Shown piece by piece: positions 55,518 through 64,000 of a stretch of DNA of 64,000 bases. The notes beneath the pieces were generated by a model. The model worked only from the letters and a program-made list of their open reading frames with translations. It did not search any database and was not told the origin of the DNA. The stretch is from Nageia nagi. Lineage: Eukaryota > Pinophyta. The stretch spans positions 144,584,001-144,648,000 of the forward strand of contig JBITNC010000001.1 in assembly GCA_050084985.1 (NCBI GenBank), written 5' to 3'. A program made the translations under genes and the position numbers. Every line of letters starts with the position of its first letter. The first letter of the stretch is position 1.

Positions 55518-57179
55518 ACAACATCATTTCTTCGTAATACTCTTTAAGTATTGTCATGAAATGATTTCAGGAAGGATGTAAACTTTGACTATACCGTTGC
55601 TCATTATGTGAAAGGCCTTATGCTATCCTATTTTGCATGGCTGTATTTTACTAATTGCAAATCTGTATAATTTTGTTTATTTGTGGAAGATGCTTACATT
55701 TATTGAAAGTGTTTATGTATTATAATATGTCTTTAATCTATTAAGCTTCGTTTACCGTTTCAGCTTATTCTGTTGATAATTAGTTTCAGAAGATTAAGCC
55801 GAAATTGTGTACTGAAGTGGCTAGGATGTGAAGTACTGTGTGTTATATTTCATTTCCATATTTGTATGGCTAGGATGTGAGTCGAGCAAGCAAGTAGTTA
55901 ACACTCTTTAAATTCACTTTTTTATCCACACCAAAAGAATTTCAATATTTTTAATTCTGAAAGCAAAGAATCTATTTGCAAGTATAGTATGTGTTTTTTT
56001 TTATCTATTGGTATAAACAGGGTTTTTGAAAGGGTTTGTAATTTTCAAGTTTAAATTGGCTTATTCAGTTTCAAATTTTAAATGTTTTTTTACTTAAATT
56101 TTGATTCTTAATTAGAATTGTAAATATCTTTGTTAAATTATAAATATTTTCAGGAATATACAGTTTGTGTTCATAAACGTTTCAAATTTCAATCAACTTC
56201 TGAGGTTAGATATTTAGTTATTAATTACTATCAATTGTAATATATTTAGGTGATTTACAATTGGGTGTATTCATCTCATATCCTTTTCTTTGATTATCCT
56301 CCAAATATTTTTAGTCGAGACCAAAAAAATGACCATTAGTAAATATAAAAGGGTTTTTTTTTGTAATAGGTTTGGCAACATCTTACCATTGTTTATCCAA
56401 TTTTAGAATATTCTTCCTGAAAGCTACTTGGTATCCCAAAAAAGCATTGGGCACCAATTTCTTACATATTTTAATATGATAGAAAACCCTCTTCCTTGTA
56501 GGAGTCTGCTACCAAAATTGTAGCATGTGGTTCAACAATCATCTATATTCATCTCATTTCTTTCTTGATTGAAGGAGAAACCCACTTCCAAAAGCATCTA
56601 GAGTTGATTGTTTTTCATTCGTGATCTCTTTCGCAATTCCCTTCTCTCTAATCTCTTCTTCATTCGGGTGTCCAACTTGTCTTTATCCTATGTCTATCTT
56701 CATTGATGCATTTTGTGTTATCCAACAATCACTTTTGAGGAATTGGGATTCTTTCACCATTGATTCATCATAGTTTGAATGACTTTTTGGGTCCAAATTT
56801 TATTGTGTAACTGATCTCTTTTTGCATTCTACTTGTTTCCACCCTTCATTCTATTATATTTTCCTTTCTTGCATTTGCATCTTCGAGTCATTTGTAAGTT
56901 CATCTTCTTTCCTAAGGGTCTCACTTTCTATATGTTGCTCCAAAGGGGCTGGTACATCATATTCTTTGGAAATTTGTTTAGCTACAATTACTACATCAAG
57001 GATATTATCTTACTTTTTCCTTTATCTAAAGTTACCACATCAAGGATATTATCTTACTTTTCTATAGTAATCCTCTTTCTATTATTGTTATCCTAAACAT
57101 TTGTTCTAGCCATGCCACCATTATTGGATATGATCTCTCATGCTTCCCAGTTTGGTTGTCTGTTGATCTCATTTAGATT
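55518..57179. other. psbR 3' UTR, then AT-rich DNA
   Basis: Roughly the first 250 bases are likely 3' UTR; the poly(A) site is unknown. The remainder has no recognised content. A 27-base duplication (ccacatcaaggatattatct-type) occurs at 56992-57012 and 57028-57050. Confidence 0.4.
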
Positions 57180-57773
57180 CTATTCACTTTGTTGATATTT
57201 TAGTCTCCATTCATTCCGAGCTAAACATGAACTAATATTATGCCCCACTTGAGTGTAAATCGAGCATAAATAATTATTTTCTTTAAATTGTAGCTTTTGA
57301 ACCCATTCACCTAAATATGATTCAAGTGTTATTATATTTGGCAACCTAACCCTGAATTCAACCCAAGCGTAGAACCTTGCCACTATAAATCTTGTCCAAA
57401 CCTTCATGACTTCATCAACTGTGATGAATTTACTGAATGATCCTGCAATTCCTTCGAAAACTTTCCAATTCTAGAATTCAAAAGGTAGGTGTGGAAGGGT
57501 GACCCCAATTACAGCATTCATTATTTTATCCTTAGTCGGATTGAAACCTGATTTCCATTTCTTCAAGAACAATTCTCTCTTTCAAAAAAATCACAGTTGA
57601 CTTAGAATATAGTCACGATCTTCTATATTATTCAAGATGAACATGATATAAAAATTGGGCATTGAAATAACTTTCACATTACCTTTGATTTTATTTTTGA
57701 TACAAAAATTATTTTTAATTAAAAAAAGGTTTTTACAATAAAAAAGTAGTTGCGAGTGGTAGTGTGCACACAC
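57180..57773 (-). mobile_element. LINE ORF1 (DUF4283 and zinc knuckle) relic
   Basis: The frame 57773-57591 gives VKVISMPNFYIMFILNNIED followed by RDYIL, the DUF4283 pattern (-GYFIARF-NEEDR--VL). The frame 57407-57180 gives ARFYAWVEFRVRLPN, EWVQKLQFKENNYLCSIYTQ, VGHNISSC: the 'PVWVRLP' segment and a zinc knuckle (C-x2-C-x4-H-x4-C) in which the second Cys is Tyr. Frameshifts lie between. The remaining LINE parts are missing. Confidence 0.65.
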
Positions 57774-58093
57774 TAGAAGTTTCTACCTAACCCTAACCAT
57801 AGGTTAGGAACCACATCATCAAACTAACCTAGGAGGGTTAAGAAAAAGAAAAAAGTAATACATTTAACATATAATTATCATGAATAAAAATAGACCAAAT
57901 ACTAATTTACACCTTAGCTTTTCCTATTTTCGAATCGATTCAATATTTAGGTGAGCTTCATAAAGACTACTAACAAGATTATGTTTTCCCCTTTCCATTG
58001 ATTGGATAATAATGGAGCTCAAAATTTTAAGACATATCAATTCCTCTCCTTTCTATGCCTTAGAGGGGGACTAGTATCAATTGTAGCCTTTTG

Positions 58094-59298
58094 TGTGATT
58101 TGTAATCATTGGATGCTTATAGCATACACAAATAATCAAATACAGATTCTAGACATGCATTTACTTAATTACATATTGTATGGCCAATTGATTATGAAAA
58201 TACATTAATAATAACCAGTTATCTCATACAATAAGAAAACTATGTTCCAACCAATATACAACCATATTACTAATTCTCTACTCTAAATAAAACAGTAAAA
58301 GAAATTCACACATACATAAAATTGAACACAAATATTTTACACTGGTTCACCCAATGTGGGTTAGTCCAGCATATCAGATCCTATTCTTGATTATTGCATG
58401 GGTCATAAGAGAAATACAATGATAACAATCATAAGAAGATCTATAAGTTTTCCTCAACATAATATCTTCACTAATGATGGACTATTCTCTTCTACAACCT
58501 CCCGGTAATCTCTCATGGTTTTCACAACTAAGAAGATGCACATATATCTTTCGTAAATAAATGAACAAACTTCTTTCCTATGTACAACAACTTTAAAATC
58601 CTAAGTCATAATTTTTTCAAGATAATATAACACTAGTTTGCCATACATATCATCCTTACTCTTGATATGATTTCCATATTCACATCAATCGATTCTATCT
58701 CAACATAAGAGATACAAGATTTTTCCAATACTAACTACATATCGTAACTCCCTCACAACATGCTCTCTTAACATAGAAATAAATAAAACCATATCATTAA
58801 GGAATTTATCAAAATTTTATCATGAAGAACTTTTGTCAAGAGTCTCCACTCCTAGAATCAATTCCCTCCATGATTTTGTACTACCTTAAATCAAGATTTA
58901 GACCTTCAAAGGAAGAAAACAAAAATACACACTACCAACAACAACCAAAATAATGTACATTAGTGCCTATAGAGTCTTTCTCCTCCACCAAACATATCAG
59001 TTTTCCATTAGCAACTCACTCAGCCAATGGTACTTCATATCTTCTCGGTAACTTCGAAAAACCTCCTAAACAAAAAATTAAAATAGAGATGAGAAGAGAT
59101 TCTCATGAATCCATGTACAACTAAACCAAACTAACTCCCTTTATGGCAGCAAAAATCCTTCCATGAAGTGCATCACCTCCTAACTCTTATTCCTTTGATC
59201 AAAATATCATAGAGACCCAAAGATCTAGGTCTAATGATCCAAGAATCCCCAAAGATTCGAACAAAAAACTCCCCAAACCTCAAATATCCTTTCAACAA
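58094..59298 (-). repeat. 3' LTR of element F
   Basis: Matches 60677-61618 as a long diverged direct repeat: tctcatacaataagaaaact, taactccctt/ctat, cctcaaatatcctttcaaca and many others are shared. It carries about 260 bases (about 58345-58610) that the other copy lacks. Its right end could only be bounded by the end of similarity. Confidence 0.75.
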
Positions 59299-59329
59299 AG
59301 CTCACCATAAGCTTTATATTCAAATCCAT

Positions 59330-59610
59330 TGCCTCAACAGTGTATAACATTAGACATCATATCATGAAGATGATTATGTCAACATAAGAGATGTTGTACT
59401 CCAACAAAGCCTCAACAGTGTATATAACATTGTAAAGATAACATCAGCACAAGAGATGTCACACTTTGGAAAAGCCTCAACACTAGATGTCGCACCATGA
59501 AGATGATGATATTATCATAAGAGATATCGCACTCCAACAAAGTCTCAATAGTGGATGTCATGTTGTGAAGATGATGATATCAGCATAAGATACGTACTTT
59601 AGTAATGCAT
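59330..59610. repeat. Degenerate tandem repeats, units of about 65-78 bp, four copies
   Basis: Each unit begins gcctcaacagt or gtctcaatagt and contains catgaagatgatgat, cataagagat and cactccaacaaa. Copies start at about 59331, 59408, 59473 and 59541, with indels between them. Confidence 0.8.
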
Positions 59611-60664
59611 TTCCTAGGCTACGGTAAATGTTGATGTCAATGAGAAAGTCCTAAATCATGATAAAGAGCATAACATACCTTGTAACACATGATAACTTGT
59701 ATTCATGCTCGAAATGTATTCGATAACTCATGGCAAAGCTAGAAAATATCAAATAACACTAGATAAACATCAAATAAGATTAAATTCCATCATGACAATC
59801 TCTAATAAAATCCATACTCATAATTTGATCTTTAGATCACACCTCCCTAATGGGTAGGCATTTGGTCCCACAAATGCTTAATTTCTAATCATATGAGAAA
59901 ATAATTCCTTATCTTGTCTTTATCATACACATAACACATCCAGATCATATACATACATAATATAGGCATATAATATCTAGATGATATATGTATAAGAACC
60001 ACCTTCAACATTAAAACGTCTATTCTCCAAGCCAAATGACATTAACACCAAACTCTCTCAAACTCGATAAATATCTTAACACTACATACCGACACTCTAG
60101 GTCAAATATCATCAACATCTGATTCTCTCGAACTTGATAAGTGTAAGACAACAATTTTACATAAATAATTGAAAAATACATGAAAATACAATCAATGCAT
60201 TTTAAACTATAAAGGATTTATCTAAAGAGTTTTATCTCATAACCCATTTTAGATCACACCTTCCTAATGCTAAGGCTTTTAGTCCAACAAAGGATAGGAA
60301 TAATTTTGAGAAAACTCTATCAGGACTCAATTGAGATTTTGCATTTTTCTTTAGATATATTTTCTTCATGACTTCACTATATTCATGGATCCCAGAACAT
60401 AAGACTACATTCATCATAAGCTCAATAAACCAACCATCAGTCCTTAGTCCTCCTCAACTTGCCCATACAAGCTGAAATTCCCAAGTTCCTCTCATAACTA
60501 GTTTACTAAGAAAACCAACTTATCACTCCTCTCCAACGTTAATATAATTAGAAAAGCCTCCAAGAGCTTGGCCAAAATTCGCAAATTCTAAAACTATGTG
60601 CCAACTAGAAAAGGAAATGTCCCGAAGTAGTAACAATAAATTCTAAGACCCAATTTCAAACTTT

Positions 60665-60676
60665 GCTCTGATACCA
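60665..60676 (-). other. Primer-binding site of element F
   Basis: Minus strand TGGTATCAGAGC, immediately next to the right LTR with no spacer. It is complementary to the 3' end of initiator tRNA-Met. Confidence 0.8.
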
Positions 60677-61618
60677 TGTTATTTGTAATAATCAAACGCT
60701 TATAGTATATGCAAATCCTCAAATATAGATTCTAGATATGTATTTTACTTAATTACTTACTGTATGAACAACTGATTATGAAAATGCACTAAAAACAACC
60801 AATAATCTCATACAATAAGAAAACTATATTCCAACCAACATGCGATAATATTACTAATTCTCAAATCTGAATAAAATAGTAAAATAAATGTGCACACACA
60901 TAAATTGGAATACAAATATTTTACCCCAATTCAAGATAACATAACACTAGTCTACCATGCCTAACATCCTGACTTTTGATATGATTGCCACATTCATACC
61001 AAGCAATTCTATACCAACATAAGAGACACAAAACATTTCCAATACTAAGTACATACTAGAACTCCCTCACAACAAGCTCTCTTAATATGGAAATGAATAA
61101 AACCATATCATTAAGGAATTCAAAAAACTTTGAACATGAATACCTCTGGTCAAGAGTCTTCATTACTAGAATAAATTCCCTTCATGATTTTTTACTACCT
61201 TACATCAAGCTTCAAACCTTCAAAGGAAGTAAATAAAAATACACACTACTCATAACAACCACAACACTGTATATTAGTGGCTACAAAGTCTTTGTCCTCC
61301 ACCAAATGTATCAGTCTTCCATTAGCAGCTCACACTCGACCAATGGTACTACATATCTTCTTGGCAACTCTAGAAAACCTCCTAATTAAAAACTTAGAAT
61401 GAAGATGATAAGAGCCTCTCATGAATCCATGTACTACCAAACCAAATTAACTCCCTCTATAGAAGAAAGAATCCTTCCATGAAGTGCATCAACTCCCAAC
61501 TCTTATTTCTTTGATCAAAAGATCATAAAGATCCAAACATCTGGATCTAATGATCTAAGAATCCCTTAAGATTCGAACCAAAAAATTCCCAAACCTCAAA
61601 TATCCTTTCAACAATGCC
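60677..61618 (-). repeat. 5' LTR of element F
   Basis: Begins beside the PBS. It aligns with 58094-59298 but lacks an internal stretch of about 260 bases. Confidence 0.75.
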
Positions 61619-64000
61619 TATATCTTTCAAGGCTATCTTGTTAGATCTATTTTTATTTATCCTTATTGTTAATAAAGAAGTTCATATTGTCTAGTACATG
61701 TTATGAGGATATCATAAACATGTATATTGTTGATTTTAATACATGCTACAAGCATCAACTTACCATCAAAGTATTCCTCATGTTTATTATTATCTTGTCT
61801 AAATTATTCAAATTATTTATCTTTGTACTTACTATTACATTTATTAATTTTTAACCTAAGAAAAGTTAATTATCTTTTCATAGGGCATAATTAGTCATAC
61901 ATTAGGTGAACCTTTTAAGCAATATATTAGATTGAAAACATCGCATTTGGCAATACATTGATGTTGTCTTTTGAGTCTACAATAATATTCAATATTGCAT
62001 ATCTATTTAAAGAGTCATTGAGAAGACTATTTTCCTCCATTTCCTCTTTATAGCATTGTGCATATTTGATTTGATTTCTTTGTGTGTTTGAAAAATGGCA
62101 ACCAAATGTAGTAACATTATCCATCCATTTTCAGTAACCTTTCATCAAACTAAATTTCATTCTATTTAATTCAATTTTTTTTTTTTTCAATTTAAAACCT
62201 AATATCAAGGTATACTAAGTCAACTAATCCAACAAGCAAAACACAATTATTCGATGAATTCACAAAATGGCTCTCAATTTTCTCAAAGCAATGCACCCAT
62301 TCTCTTAGAAAGATTAAAATTTGTACATTTTCATCTCCAATATCAAAAGTTCACTCATCTATCCCATCAAAACAAACCAACCCTTATCATTGTGATCTTC
62401 ACAACCACATACATGGTGTCATTCCTCACAAAACAAAAATTAACTCTTTTTTAGAACAATCTCTACTCAAATATACACCCATCATATCATACTTATAATT
62501 AAATCTATTAAAATATATGACTAGATAAGAATCAAACCTTGAAGGTTCTAATTGCCAACAAAAGCTTTTATGGATTAACCATTCAATTCCATCCTCTTCC
62601 CAAACCACACACAAGCTTACCATATTAGCCTAACTTTACAAATATGTTTTATAACATTGGATCATCTATAACTCAAATCCTAAACTTCTTCGAGAAACTC
62701 TATTTTTTCATGTGAATTGATCTTCTAAAAATTAAGACAAGATAAATTATTTTTAATTTTATTATACATAAACATTAACATCTTCTTGAGATTGACTTAA
62801 TAAAGATGTAAGGAAAAATTATATACCATCATTTTCATCCTTCTTAAATTTATTAATAGCTTGTTATTCATTATAAATTTTGTATGAGTCATAAGGATAC
62901 TTAATAATTATATTATAATAGCACAATAAAACATCACATTAAATTAATTTTCAATAGAAAAGGTGATTAAATATTATCATAAAACTAGTTTGGTTCAACT
63001 TCGTTGTTACAACCTAATATGTATAGGGTGAACAACAATAAAAAAATTGTATTTATTAAAATCAAATTGTATATTCCTATATGAATTGGGGTTGAATCGA
63101 GACAAATAAGGTGATGGGTGGAGAGTTTGAGCAGCTAGCCAATGGATAGTTGAGTCAGTTTGATCACACTACCTCAAATATGAGTAATACGGTGAATCAA
63201 GAAACATCACTTCCCCTTTCTCCCCCATGGTAGGGCTTATGGTGATTAGCATGATTGTGAAAATTGAGCCACTTTATTTAATGATCAATTGAAATCTAGT
63301 AATTATTATTGAAAGTTGATAATTCTAATATATAGGAAATTAGATCACTTCCAAAGAATATTATTCATGTGAGTTGTGTTCAAAACATCATGAGACAATT
63401 TGATCCATATTCAATATGGGAGATTGAGATTCTCGTCCAGCCTAACATAAACTCATTAATGGTGAGATGCAACAATACTTAAAGATCCTAACAAGCTAAG
63501 TTCATAGCTAATTGAGCATATCAACATTCAATACTCTTTTATATCTATTGAAAAAAAAGTTAAATCAAACAGTTAAAATAAATAAACTATTAACAATATA
63601 TATCACAAGCATGGAAGAAATTGACTTTTGACAAAGATACATTTGATGTTTCATATTTTCAATCAAATAAATAAATATTATTATCATAATAATCTTCAAA
63701 TAAATATGGAAAATGATCTTTGCATTTTACATATTAATTATTTTAAAATATAACATTAACTTAAAAGAATATAAGCATGTATTATTTACATATGAACAAC
63801 TAAGTTCTATAGTTATAAATTGATAACAAATATGAGTAAAAAGAGTCAAATTCAAATTGTTGTTAGTTCTATCTTTATTAGTGTGTTAATCAAACCAAGA
63901 TCTTATACGACTTAATACAATATCAACATTTCTCCATCATATGTATAGGTCCATCAAGACACCTCCATCACATAATAATTTTTAATATATTAAATTTTGC
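61619..64000. other. AT-rich stretch, nothing recognised
   Basis: Short frames on both strands (for example plus 62254-62454 and minus 62124-61927) have no recognisable features. No repeats were seen beyond homopolymer runs. Confidence 0.4.

Larger units (their letters stand above)
58094..61618 (-). mobile_element. Element F: non-coding LTR retroelement (LARD-like)
   Basis: Two direct LTR-like repeats of about 0.95-1.2 kb surround a 1.4-kb interior; a PBS, GGTATCAGAGC on the minus strand, lies at 60665-60676 directly beside the right LTR (TGTTATTTGTAATAATC from 60677). The interior has no gag or pol reading frame. It holds degenerate tandem repeats (59330-59610) and a repeated phrase gatcacacctccctaatg (59838 and 60247). 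A large-LTR, non-coding element with a good PBS fits the plant LARD class of non-autonomous retroelements. Confidence 0.65.

Noticed and set aside
57786-57802. Telomere-like cctaaccctaacc
   Set aside because: Only two units long; similar short runs (gggtaaggttagggtt) lie in the LTRs of element B. Not an interstitial telomere array.
1-64000. CRISPR array, bacterial operons, tRNA or rRNA genes
   Set aside because: No regularly spaced short repeats with spacers, and no tRNA or rRNA-like sequence, were seen; initiator-tRNA complementarity occurs only as retroelement primer-binding sites.

Overview
The window is nuclear DNA of a land plant: spliced plant genes (photosystem II PsbR, ER glucosidase II alpha subunit), plant-type copia, gypsy and LINE retroelements, AT-rich composition, and one host intron of over 5 kb stuffed with transposon remains. 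The gene-poor, nested-retroelement landscape suits a large seed-plant genome, possibly a gymnosperm; that last step is inference. No prokaryotic, organellar, tRNA, rRNA or CRISPR signal was recognised.

Only two host genes look real. (1) The last three coding exons of the glucosidase II alpha subunit gene (GH31, plus strand: 14186-14396, 14491-14697, 20049-20426); earlier exons were not found and probably lie left of the window. (2) A complete three-exon psbR gene (plus strand: 54716-54943, 55216-55324, 55423-55517), 143 codons.

Layout. 1-10076: an old minus-strand LTR retroelement (5' LTR 9323-10076, PBS at 9310-9321, purine tract next to the 3' LTR ending at 595). Its interior holds little recognisable pol but carries pieces of an autoinhibited-type Ca2+-ATPase, an ankyrin-repeat fragment, a LINE RNase H region and an unidentified ORF family. 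10077-14185: intergenic or intron sequence with two tandem duplications and a copia scrap. 14186-20426: glucosidase II exons, whose long intron contains a 124-bp duplication, a GC-rich repeat with internal duplication, a copia 3' end and a short element with a 7-bp target duplication. 22021-29270: an inverted-repeat element, a probable E4/UFD2 gene scrap, gypsy and copia fragments, and a CstF77 fragment fused to a LINE ORF1.

29461-36953: element A, a decayed plus-strand copia element. 38716-52106: element C, a copia-family element lacking gag-pol (minus strand, 5-bp target duplication GCATA). It has been invaded by a solo LTR D (41838-42335, target duplication GCAAC) and by element B (42767-51482, minus strand), whose copia gag-pol is nearly intact and broken by two stops and one frameshift. 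A, B, C and D share LTR-end sequences, so the 22-kb block records repeated insertion by one copia family. 52150-53080 holds a second copy of the unidentified ORF family. psbR follows. 57180-57773 is a LINE ORF1 remnant, 58094-61618 a non-coding LTR element (F) with PBS, and the rest is AT-rich DNA in which nothing was recognised.
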